In this document: positions 10,567-19,374 of the stretch, piece after piece
Position numbering within the stretch: position 1 is the stretch's first letter
How the letters are laid out: each line of letters opens with the position of its first letter
Origin: an uncultured Methanobacterium sp.
GTDB lineage: Archaea; Methanobacteriota; Methanobacteria; Methanobacteriales; Methanobacteriaceae
Direction: 5' to 3'
NCBI RefSeq assembly: GCF_963666025.1
Contig: NZ_OY762552.1
Location: forward strand, 186,001 to 250,000
Length of the DNA stretch: 64,000 nucleotides
The notes under the pieces: generated by a model
What the model was told of the DNA's origin: nothing
Seen by the model: the letters and a program-made list of their open reading frames with translations, nothing else
Databases searched by the model: none
Position numbers and translations under genes: made by a program

Positions 10567-12879
10567 ATACCAAAAACACGATTAGTAATGGAAAAAACGC
10601 ATATCGCAGTTGTTTTAATAGTTTTATGTTTTATAGTAGTCTTCTGCATGAGCAGTGCATCAGCAGCAGAAAATGACACCATCTACGTGAATAATTCTCA
10701 TGGAAATGATTCTTGGGATGGTCTTACCTGGGAAACAGCAAAAAGCACCATTAAAAACGCAACAGAAACCGTGAACAACGGTGGAACAGTTAACATTGGT
10801 GAAGGAACCTACAGTGGAGCAGGTAATACTAATATAATCATAACTAAAGACATGACCATTAATGGGGCTGGAATTGATAAAACCATCATTGATGGCTCAA
10901 GTTCAAATCAAATATTCCTCATTAACTCCGGCACAGTGAACATTAACAACCTTACCATAACCAATGGCACATCACTGAAGGGTGGAGGCATATGTAACTA
11001 TGGTACCCTCACCATTAACCAATGCAAATTCACCAACTGTACCACTCATTACATGCCATTGAGTGGAGGTTCGGCTATTTACAGTGATGATGGTTGTACA
11101 TTAACCGTGAAAAATTCAATCTTCACCAACAATGACGCACGTAGTAGTCAAACCTATGGAGCAACTATCCTTAGCTGTGGACCACTGATCGTTGAAAACT
11201 CCGACTTTATAGGCAACCAAGCATTCTCTGGAGGTGCAATTTCTATTCTGTATGACATCAACGCAATTATTAGCGGCTGTAACTTCATTAATAACACTGC
11301 CCTCAAATCAGGAGGAGCGCTTTGTATATATTCGGATAAGTCTACAGTGAGCATTAATTCCAGCAGTTTCGTGGGAAACACTGCCCAGAATATACCCTCC
11401 ACTAACAACATCGACAACCTATTTTATAGCAACTTGGACATCAGTTCTAACTGGTGGGGAACCAATACAGGTGTTGATGGAGTTGACGGTGCATTTACAT
11501 GTAATAACTGGATTTACATGACCCTTACTGGAAATAGTCCCATCAACTATGGTGAAAAAAGTACTATAACTGCTAACTTCAATAATCTTTCCGATGGAAC
11601 AGTTGTAATTCCGTATAACACTCACATGCCCGATGGAAACAGTGTAATTTTCAGCACAGACCAGGGATCTGTCAATCCCACACAATCGGTAACCAAAGAT
11701 GGCCTGGTGCAAACAATCCTAACTGGGGCCAATGGAGGTACAGCCAATGTCACCGCAAAATCAGGTACACAATTGCTAAGTGTTACCATAACCATCAACC
11801 AAGCATCCACTCAGATCACAGTAAACAACACTACCGGAATCAACAACCAAACCACCAACCTAACCGCAACACTAACCGACCAGAATGGCAACCCACTATC
11901 AGATAAAACCATAGAATTCAACATAAACGGAACCAGTATAGGCACCGCCACAACCAACAACCAAGGAATAGCCACACTACAATACACCATCACACAAACA
12001 CCCGGAACACACACCATAACCGCAAACTTCCCCGGAGACAGCAATTACACCAGCAGCACCGGAACCGGAACATTAACTGTGTACAAAACATCAACACAAA
12101 TCTTAGTTAACAACAGCATAGGAACTAACAACGGAACCACCAACCTAACCGCAACACTAACCGACATCAATGGCACTCCCATAAAAGACAAAACAGTGAA
12201 TTTCACAATTAATGGAACCAGTGTAGGAACAGGGACCACAGATAGCAACGGAATCGCTACCTTAACCTATAAACTCACCAAAGCAGGTGATTTTGTTTTA
12301 ACTGCCAGTTTTGCAGGTGATGGTGATTATTTAACATCCACAGGTTCTGGTAAATTACACGTTGACCCATCAGCAAACCTGTACATGGACCCCACAACCA
12401 GCAACAACAATCCACTAGCAGGCCAGGAATTCCAGATCACCTATAAATTAGGTAACTATGGACCAGACGCTGCAGAAAACGTTACTATAACCTTCACTTT
12501 ACCTGAAGGATTAGAATACGTGGATCTCAGTGCAGACAGCGGAATTTGCAGCTACGATCCCACAACACGGATCGTGACCTGGAAACTGTTAACTGTACCA
12601 CAGGGAGACCCTTATCTTTATCTCACAGTACGTGGAACCAGTGCCGGAACATACATCCTAACACCAACCATAAGCACGTCCACTTACAACTGGAAAACCG
12701 GAAACCAGGGCATTCTAAACATCCACATCAACCCTGTAAAATCCAGTGACAACAGCGCTAATACCGTGAACGCAGCAACACAAACAGTAGCGATGCAAAA
12801 TACTGGTGCAAATCCTATAGGACTCGTACTGGCTATTCTAACCATACTGGGTGGAACATTAGTACCACGGAAAAAATAA
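10567..12879 (+). CDS. Surface adhesin-like protein: beta-helix, Ig-like repeats, C-terminal anchor
   Basis: About 770 residues. A signal peptide ends at SSASAAEN. Residues ~35-290 have NosD/pectin-lyase-type beta-helix repeats rich in N, G, T and S (e.g. GGGICNYGTLTINQCKF). An invasin-like Ig domain follows, then two tandem Big_3-type domains (TNLTATLTDxNGxPxxDKT), then a DUF11-like domain (YGPDAAENVTITFTLPEGL), then a C-terminal hydrophobic anchor ending VPRKK. It is typical of Methanobacteriales adhesin-like proteins on the pseudomurein wall. An ATA codon at 10567 lies five bases after GGAGGTG and adds KTR to the n-region; the next start, ATG at 10588, is 26 bases from that site. Confidence 0.9.
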   Translation: MPKTRLVMEKTHIAVVLIVLCFIVVFCMSSASAAENDTIYVNNSHGNDSWDGLTWETAKSTIKNATETVNNGGTVNIGEGTYSGAGNTNIIITKDMTINGAGIDKTIIDGSSSNQIFLINSGTVNINNLTITNGTSLKGGGICNYGTLTINQCKFTNCTTHYMPLSGGSAIYSDDGCTLTVKNSIFTNNDARSSQTYGATILSCGPLIVENSDFIGNQAFSGGAISILYDINAIISGCNFINNTALKSGGALCIYSDKSTVSINSSSFVGNTAQNIPSTNNIDNLFYSNLDISSNWWGTNTGVDGVDGAFTCNNWIYMTLTGNSPINYGEKSTITANFNNLSDGTVVIPYNTHMPDGNSVIFSTDQGSVNPTQSVTKDGLVQTILTGANGGTANVTAKSGTQLLSVTITINQASTQITVNNTTGINNQTTNLTATLTDQNGNPLSDKTIEFNINGTSIGTATTNNQGIATLQYTITQTPGTHTITANFPGDSNYTSSTGTGTLTVYKTSTQILVNNSIGTNNGTTNLTATLTDINGTPIKDKTVNFTINGTSVGTGTTDSNGIATLTYKLTKAGDFVLTASFAGDGDYLTSTGSGKLHVDPSANLYMDPTTSNNNPLAGQEFQITYKLGNYGPDAAENVTITFTLPEGLEYVDLSADSGICSYDPTTRIVTWKLLTVPQGDPYLYLTVRGTSAGTYILTPTISTSTYNWKTGNQGILNIHINPVKSSDNSANTVNAATQTVAMQNTGANPIGLVLAILTILGGTLVPRKK
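11811..12350 (+). repeat. Two tandem Big_3-type domain repeats within the adhesin
   Basis: Two ~90-residue units share the order V-N-N-x-x-G, TNLTATLTD, NGTS(I/V)GT, GIATL, F(P/A)GD and LxV. At the DNA level the stretch around CCTAACCGCAACACTAACCG is the same in both (near 11860 and 12143). The first unit uses mostly A- and C-rich codons. Confidence 0.8.
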
Positions 12880-12910
12880 CCCTTTTTTTACCTTTTTTAC
12901 TTTTTAGATA
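12880..12910 (+). terminator. T-rich terminator after the adhesin
   Basis: Immediately after the TAA come three runs of T of five to seven bases, separated by ACC/ACT, the kind of U-tract at which archaeal RNA polymerase stops. Confidence 0.5.
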
Positions 12911-13049
12911 GTGATTTTACTGTATTTAAATAGCAATGCTATTGGATTTAAATAATAATGTAATAGATACATTCCATCAAAAAACAGACTATTTTAATCA
13001 ATAAAAAAAAGAAAATGGAATAGGATAATTCTGTTTAACCTAGAATTTT

Positions 13050-14498
13050 TTAACCAACGAATTTACGTAAGTTAGCTGCTCTTAAAATGAGTTCTGGCAC
13101 TGCATCAAGATTATCCTTCCGGAATAAGTCGATGATCTGATCCGTAATTTCTTTATGGGCCTCATCAGTCACATAATCCACAGATTTTAACTTTTCTTTT
13201 ATAGATTCTGGTAAAAATGGAGAATCAGGATTCAAATACTGCAGAGCATCTTTTAAATCGTTCTGGAAATTCAGATAGTATTCATCCAGGAATGCAAAGT
13301 CATCCCCATCCAGAGCATTTAACCCCAACACTTCTGGAGGTAAACCTAATGAATATAGGGCACAGGTAAATGATATGGCTCGGGGTAATGAAATTCCATC
13401 AATATTCCGGGAATAACCAAACAGCCCAATGTGTAATTTCCTCTTCCTGCGGTTAGGAGTGTGTTTTGCTATGCTGTTTATGGGTGGGGCTAATTCCAGT
13501 ATCTGCTTCTGGAATTCCTGACCATACTTATCTATTATTTCCAGGAATTTTTCAGGGTCAACTTCATGGGGCCTGGAAGTCTTGATTGATTTTAACTTTT
13601 CAATACCCTTGATCACTTCACCGGTGGGATGGTCATATTTAAAGGAGGACTGGATGGTGAATGTGTGGACACTGGGATATTCTGTGGTCAGATTTTCAAT
13701 GTTCTGTGGTTTCAGGTTTCCCCGGAAAGGAGCAGAACCCACACCAATGATTGGGTAGATATCAACACCAGTATCTTCAGAAAGGATATTGAAGTTGTAT
13801 AAGGCCAGTTTATTCATTAAAACTGCACCGATTAATCCGTAGTTCATGGCTGGATCAGATCGGGCCAGGAAAATTCGTTGCTGGTGGATGTCTTTGTCAC
13901 TGAGATATTTACGGGTTATCTCATGGGCATTTAACATACCCTCCCTGTCTTCAAAAAGAGGGATGGCATTTATCTTGGTGGGCTTGAATTCACCAATCCA
14001 CTCTGCAATGGTAATATCATCATCTTTAAATGATTTGTTCTGTTTTCCAATTACAAAGTCAGAGTAATATCTGTATATCCGGTCAATGCATCGTGCAGAT
14101 CCAGTCATTGGTAAAATTATCTCAAAAACAGGTGCTATGTCCTCTCCGTAAAATAATTTAGCCACATCAAAGGACCGGGGTATGCTCTCCAGGGTTTCTA
14201 AGAGGATTTTAGCTTCTGCTTTTTCCACAGTTGGGTTGGGAACCCTCAATGTGAGGCGTAAATCTTCTCCTAACTTTTTCTGGTTGAAGAACTCCCCGTA
14301 ACGGCTTAACAATTTTTTAACAACGTAGTTATCAACTTCCTTCCCCTCACAATCCCACATCTGCTCGTCACAGCCTAAATGGGAAAAAACATAGTATGCC
14401 TCGGCTATTTCATCTTCGCCACCTATTTCATTGGAAGATGAAAAGAAAGGGGAGTTTACATTATCTGGGTGCTGAGTGCTCATACACTTTGGAATCAT
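13050..14498 (-). CDS. ppcA: Phosphoenolpyruvate carboxylase, archaeal type
   Basis: 482 residues, matching the small archaeal PEPC (about 490) rather than the ~900-residue bacterial enzyme. The N-terminal KCMSTQHPDN segment is diagnostic. Other conserved pieces are LRVPNPTVEKAEAK, ILPMTGSARCIDRIYRYY, FLARSDPAMNYG and IGVGSAPFRGNL. The enzyme adds bicarbonate to PEP to give oxaloacetate, feeding the incomplete reductive TCA route and aspartate formation. Ribosome binding site GGAGGG ahead of ATG. It is monocistronic, divergent from the DSR-like gene. Confidence 0.95.
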   Translation of the reverse strand: MIPKCMSTQHPDNVNSPFFSSSNEIGGEDEIAEAYYVFSHLGCDEQMWDCEGKEVDNYVVKKLLSRYGEFFNQKKLGEDLRLTLRVPNPTVEKAEAKILLETLESIPRSFDVAKLFYGEDIAPVFEIILPMTGSARCIDRIYRYYSDFVIGKQNKSFKDDDITIAEWIGEFKPTKINAIPLFEDREGMLNAHEITRKYLSDKDIHQQRIFLARSDPAMNYGLIGAVLMNKLALYNFNILSEDTGVDIYPIIGVGSAPFRGNLKPQNIENLTTEYPSVHTFTIQSSFKYDHPTGEVIKGIEKLKSIKTSRPHEVDPEKFLEIIDKYGQEFQKQILELAPPINSIAKHTPNRRKRKLHIGLFGYSRNIDGISLPRAISFTCALYSLGLPPEVLGLNALDGDDFAFLDEYYLNFQNDLKDALQYLNPDSPFLPESIKEKLKSVDYVTDEAHKEITDQIIDLFRKDNLDAVPELILRAANLRKFVG

Positions 14499-14853
14499 TA
14501 GGGTTTGCCCTCCATATTGGTGTATTTTATTCCAGTTTAAATTAATTCAATCCAATCAATAATGCACATCTTTAATTCAGTCCATAAAATGCACATCTCT
14601 ATTAGATTAAAATTGTTAAAAAATATGTTGCTCATTTTTGTACCGTGACGGCGTGATTGGTCTAATTAAAAATTCATCTAATTAAAATCATACAAATATT
14701 ACACTAAAGGGCAGGAAAAGATAACTTAAATAAGAAGATAGCTTGAAGTAGGAAGATAACTTGGATTTTATAATAATTAATTTGTTATAATCTAACAAAC
14801 AAACAGTATACGTGTAATTTTTATTAAAAAATGGATACTTAAGGAGGGTAAAA
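14499..14853. other. Divergent promoter region between ppcA and the DSR-like gene
   Basis: AT-rich, no ORF. Paired words include TTAATTCA(G/A)TCCA and AATGCACATCT (14561 and 14589), and GAAGATA(A/G)CTT repeats near 14715-14765. Confidence 0.5.
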
Positions 14854-15516
14854 ATGTCAGGAAATATTCCAGAAAAGGGTGCTGTGATCCAGAAGGACTT
14901 AGAAACGTATGCAATAATTCCTTATATTCCCGGTGGTTTTGTAGACCCTGCCACACTAATAAAAATAGCCAGTATTGCCGAAAAATATAATGCCAAAACT
15001 CTTAAGGTAACTTCCAACCAGCGCATAGCCATTATTGGAATTAAATTTGAGGATATTGATAGGATATGGGAAGATCTGGACATGAAACCCGGAGGATTTA
15101 TTGGAAAACGGGTACGGTCCACCAAATTCTGTCCTGGTACCACCCACTGCAAAAGATCAGAGCAGGATTCTGTAAAACTGGGAATGGAAATTGATGAAAA
15201 GTTCCAGGGAATGGAAATGCCTAATAAGATAAAAATTGGAGTATCTGGATGTCCAAATTCATGTGCAGAATCAAGAGTGAAGGACATTGGACTCATTGGC
15301 TACCGGAAAGGATGGAATCTGTATGCAGGTGGAACTGCAGGCATGAAACCCATGATCGGACAACTAGTAGCCAAAAACTTAACAGACGAGGAAGCCATAG
15401 AATTAATAGGAAAAATCATCAATTACTACCAGGAAAATGAAAAATCCAAACGCCTGGGGAGACTCACAGAAAGAATAGGTTTTGAAAGATTTAAAAATGA
15501 AATCATTTCAGAATGA
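14854..15516 (+). CDS. Small dissimilatory-sulfite-reductase-like protein (DSR-LP, siroheme/Fe4S4 domain)
   Basis: 220 residues with one nitrite/sulfite-reductase ferredoxin-like half (SNQRIAIIGI) and one siroheme/Fe4S4 half. Cys93, Cys99 (CPGTTHC) and Cys133, Cys137 (CPNSC) are the CX5C/CX3C ligands of the coupled siroheme-Fe4S4 centre. Methanogens carry a family of such short DSR-like proteins whose natural substrate is unknown; sulfite reduction by this short form is not established. There is no electron-donor partner (F420H2 dehydrogenase domain or ferredoxin) next to it. Ribosome binding site AAGGAGGG. Confidence 0.85.
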   Translation: MSGNIPEKGAVIQKDLETYAIIPYIPGGFVDPATLIKIASIAEKYNAKTLKVTSNQRIAIIGIKFEDIDRIWEDLDMKPGGFIGKRVRSTKFCPGTTHCKRSEQDSVKLGMEIDEKFQGMEMPNKIKIGVSGCPNSCAESRVKDIGLIGYRKGWNLYAGGTAGMKPMIGQLVAKNLTDEEAIELIGKIINYYQENEKSKRLGRLTERIGFERFKNEIISE

Positions 15517-15671
15517 TTGTTAAATTCTTTTTGATTAATTATTTTCATTTTAATTAATTATTTTTGTATTGATACAACAAGAAATATTTTACTTAATTTA
15601 TTTAAAAATAACTGTTAATGTGACTCAAATATTCTAAAATAGCCATAATATAATAAAAACTCTTCTTTCAT

Positions 15672-15782
15672 CTAATGATACTTCTTGGTAGTTTTTAAAA
15701 TACTCCTGGGAGATTTCAGGCGATATTTACGTACGTTACGAACGTAATGATCTTTATCCTTTGCACTTTTTTCGACACTCAT
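15672..15782 (-). CDS. Candidate 36-residue basic small protein
   Basis: An ATG-started ORF of 36 codons with stop TAG, preceded by AAGAGGGGACTATT, a good ribosome binding site at seven bases. The product begins MSVEKSAKDKDHYVRNVR and is strongly basic (about 13 Lys/Arg), with no membrane segment. Nothing recognisable; a ribosome-, RNA- or DNA-associated microprotein is conceivable. The DNA of the YVRNVRKY part is an imperfect palindrome (TTACGT...ACGTAA). It is flanked by AT-rich spacers of ~150 and ~280 bases with no other gene. It could still be chance. Confidence 0.5.
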   Translation of the reverse strand: MSVEKSAKDKDHYVRNVRKYRLKSPRSILKTTKKYH

Positions 15783-16060
15783 AATAGTCCCCTCTTTAAT
15801 TTATTATGTTACTCTTCGTTATTATAATTTTTTTAGAAAATAGAACATTTTTTCAGTTTATATGGGCTTAATCCTGTAAATTTAGGATTGTATTTAAATG
15901 GTTACCATAACTACTATAATCTAGCCAGAATAATGTTTTCGGGATTGACAATTTAATTTAAGAAAATAACCGATTAATTTACAGCCCAAGAGACTTTAAA
16001 AAAGTTTAAATATTTAACATTAAAAAAAAGACAAATATCTGTAGAAATTGGAAAAATTAA

Positions 16061-16261
16061 ATGGAAGATCACATGACACTATTTTACATTAATATCATTG
16101 CAGGCATAGGTTTCCTAATTGGGGGCATTCTAGCTTTACATAACCAAAGAAAAGAATCATCAGCGTACAAATATGGTACATTAGCCGGGGTTTTATTAAT
16201 TATAGCCGGAATCTGTCAATTTTTAAGTGCTATATCTTATTTTTTCATGCTAAATTTTTGA
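16061..16261 (+). CDS. Small two-helix membrane protein
   Basis: 66 residues with two hydrophobic helices (FYINIIAGIGFLIGGILAL and GTLAGVLLIIAGICQFLSAI) joined by a short basic loop NQRKESS. No strong ribosome binding site precedes the ATG at 16061 and an internal ATG at 16073 is equally possible. Unknown function. The first in a run of small orphan membrane or secreted ORFs. Confidence 0.6.
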   Translation: MEDHMTLFYINIIAGIGFLIGGILALHNQRKESSAYKYGTLAGVLLIIAGICQFLSAISYFFMLNF

Positions 16262-16312
16262 TAGTTCACATTACTCAAATCTTACCATTAACCAATAATT
16301 GGAATGTTTAAT

Positions 16313-16836
16313 TTGAAAAACAATATATTATTGAAGATTGGATTAATAGTACAATATTAATCATTTTAGCGTACGCATACAGTTCTTTGACAGAAAACAA
16401 AAAATTTACTGACACTGTCATAACCTTTGATTATCCTTATTTTTTTATCCCTCAACATGGTGAATCAACTGGTTCAACAATGCAAAAAGTGGCTTATTTT
16501 ACCAGTGGCGATCCATTTAATTCTCAAAACATCTTAGTGACCAAGAATAAAACAGCTATCTCAGCTTCAAAATTAAGAGATGATGCTGTTTTAACGAGCC
16601 AAAATAGATCAGATTGCAAAATATTGTATACATCAACTGTTACTAATCCTAATGGCATTATTTTGGAAACAATTGTAATAACCGTAGTTGTTAAGGGGAA
16701 ACCTTCAATAAACTATTTGATGTCATTTAAAATCAATGACACAGTATATGCTATTGGAGTTTATGGACCTGAATCAAACGGTAAACGAATTTCAAACACC
16801 GCTAACAGCATTTCCAAATCATTGAATATGACTTAA
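16313..16836 (+). pseudogene. Secreted PsbP-like/hypothetical protein with a probable frameshift in the signal peptide
   Basis: The frame 16387-16836 (TTG start, 149 residues) encodes a globular beta-rich domain starting FTDTVITFDYPYFF, resembling PsbP-like lipoprotein-type domains of methanogens. Upstream, a TTG at 16313 in another frame gives MKNNILLKIGLIV, and the 16387 frame continues back as TILIILAYAYSSLTENK. Joined near 16350 these two form a normal signal/anchor helix. The simplest reading is a one-base indel at the junction; a sequencing error would also explain it. If the gene is intact as drawn from 16387, the protein lacks any export signal. Confidence 0.55.
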
Positions 16837-17080
16837 AAATGGAAATAATTAATATTAACCATAAAAACCTGCAATTATTGATATAACCCATAATAAAGGA
16901 ATTATTTTCAAGATTTTTCATTTTAAAAAAATTAGAAAATTTAATGTGATTAAAACACTGCTTTTTAAAAATATGAAAAATCGTGAGGATGCAGTTAGTA
17001 AGTAAGAGTAATATTTATAGTATGTAAAAATAAACATTCTTTAGATAATTTTTTTAATAGTACAAATGGGGAGGGAAATA

Positions 17081-17665
17081 ATGAATAAAGGAATATTAGC
17101 AGGAATAATAGTTATAATAGCAATTGTTGCAGTTGTTGGAGGATATTACGGATACGGAGTATATCAATCAAATACCTATAATGATCTATTACTAAAAACA
17201 GAAGGGGAAAATGGTACACTCTTTCAAACAGGAAAGATATTAAACGAAACCAATTTTACCACCAAATCTTATGAAACTAACATTGGAAACGTTAAACAGG
17301 CTATTAACCTTACAGATTTAACAATTAACCAAACACAAGACATGGTTAATATTGCTCCAGATAATACCACTAAAGAATATGCCCAATTGCGTTTAAAACA
17401 ATATAAAGACTTAAGAAACATAGAGGAAATGTACTTGAAATTATATGAGGATATTCAGGCAAGTGGAATTTTTGGTGCTATAGGAACTATCAGTGCTATG
17501 ACCAATGAAACAAATAGACTCACAGATGAGATGACTGCAGATCAAAATTCCATAATCAGCTTAGTAAACTCTAATCCTCAATTAAAAAACCGACTAAACC
17601 AAACTTTAGGTGAAAACCAAACCAAAAAACTCCTTGAACCCGCTTTTAAAACCACATCCAACTAA
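17081..17665 (+). CDS. Membrane-anchored helical extracytoplasmic protein
   Basis: 194 residues from the ATG that follows GGGGAGGGAAATA; the ATG at 17066 lies upstream of this binding site. One N-terminal membrane helix (AGIIVIIAIVAVVGGYYGYGVY) is followed by a helical, Asn/Thr-rich region with coiled-coil character (QLRLKQYKDLRNIEEMYLKLYEDI). It is probably tethered with the bulk outside. No family recognised. An AT-rich promoter region with TTTATAGTAT lies near 17013. Confidence 0.7.
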   Translation: MNKGILAGIIVIIAIVAVVGGYYGYGVYQSNTYNDLLLKTEGENGTLFQTGKILNETNFTTKSYETNIGNVKQAINLTDLTINQTQDMVNIAPDNTTKEYAQLRLKQYKDLRNIEEMYLKLYEDIQASGIFGAIGTISAMTNETNRLTDEMTADQNSIISLVNSNPQLKNRLNQTLGENQTKKLLEPAFKTTSN

Positions 17666-17733
17666 GATTTAATTGGAAAATTTATTTTTTATTCCAATAT
17701 CTTTTAAACTATTTTTTTAAATTTACTTTTTAA

Positions 17734-17904
17734 ATGCTCCTAACCATTAACTGGGATAAACTGATTTTAGAAAGTCAGTACAATGCTATTTAGAATACAC
17801 TACCTGAGCAACACTGTGAAGCAATAACAGGACTCTATTCTCAATTACCTGGAGGTGTAAATCCGTTATGTACAAATTTAGACATTTTAAATAATTTTGC
17901 ATAA
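17734..17904 (+). pseudogene. Amber-interrupted 56-codon ORF (gene remnant?)
   Basis: From ATG 17734 the frame runs MLLTINWDKLILESQYNAI, then TAG at 17791-17793, then NTLPEQHCEAITGLYSQLPG through to TAA at 17902. Both halves have plausible amino-acid composition in one frame, which is unusual in DNA this rich in A and T. There is no ribosome binding site, and TAA directly precedes the ATG. It is probably a decayed gene fragment; read-through is less likely because this lineage is not known for pyrrolysine. Confidence 0.35.
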
Positions 17905-17968
17905 AAAATTAATCAAAAATTACCCTTAAATCATCCAAACTACCATAACATTCACCAGGAAGATTAAC

Positions 17969-18508
17969 ATGATCAACGTTGCATACGACATCAAAATTTA
18001 TAGACAGATTCTGAAAGAAATCATCAAAGAAGATGACGTGGTTGTAGAGCTGGGTTGCCATGTGGGTAATTCCACCCGTATAATATCCCAGCTGGCACCA
18101 GAAGGTAAAATAATAGCCCTGGATAAAGGCACCGAGTCTAAAGAAAAACTGGAACAATTGAATAAAGAAGTTAAGACCCCCATTGAATTTATCCAGAGCG
18201 ATGTGCGCCTTCATGAGACTCTAGAAGAAGTGGCTAAAAAGGTTAATAAATTGGGGGGTTGTGATGTCCTATCAGTTGATCTGGGTGGGGGTTACCATCC
18301 GGACACCACCTTTAAAGTATTCTTCATTTGGTCATCAACTTTAAAACCTCGTAACACTATAATAAGAAACAGAGGTCTTTTAGATTTCATACACTCATCA
18401 TCCACTTCTGAACTTATCAGATCGGAAAATGGGTGGTTGGAGTCCTGTGGAGATGATGGCATCCCACCGCGATTAAAAGAACTAAAACTCTGGTCTCCAA
18501 AAGTATAA
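17969..18508 (+). CDS. SAM-dependent methyltransferase-like protein linked to aromatic biosynthesis genes
   Basis: 179 residues. A class I methyltransferase motif I VVELGCHVGNSTRIISQL is near residues 28-45, followed by IIALDKG (motif II acidic residue) and CDVLSVDLGGGYHPDTTF. The C-terminal part is short and no substrate-binding domain is seen. It lies 14 bases before the ADH synthase gene, with the same strand and spacing expected of an operon. In methanogens this neighbour is conserved next to the aromatic genes, but its substrate is unknown; it may methylate RNA or a small molecule. Confidence 0.75.
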   Translation: MINVAYDIKIYRQILKEIIKEDDVVVELGCHVGNSTRIISQLAPEGKIIALDKGTESKEKLEQLNKEVKTPIEFIQSDVRLHETLEEVAKKVNKLGGCDVLSVDLGGGYHPDTTFKVFFIWSSTLKPRNTIIRNRGLLDFIHSSSTSELIRSENGWLESCGDDGIPPRLKELKLWSPKV

Positions 18509-18509
18509 G

Positions 18510-19320
<811 letters not shown>

Positions 19321-19374
19321 ATCCATTAAACGTTATTAGGCTCCTTAGAAAGTTAAAGATAGAAGGTTAAAGCT

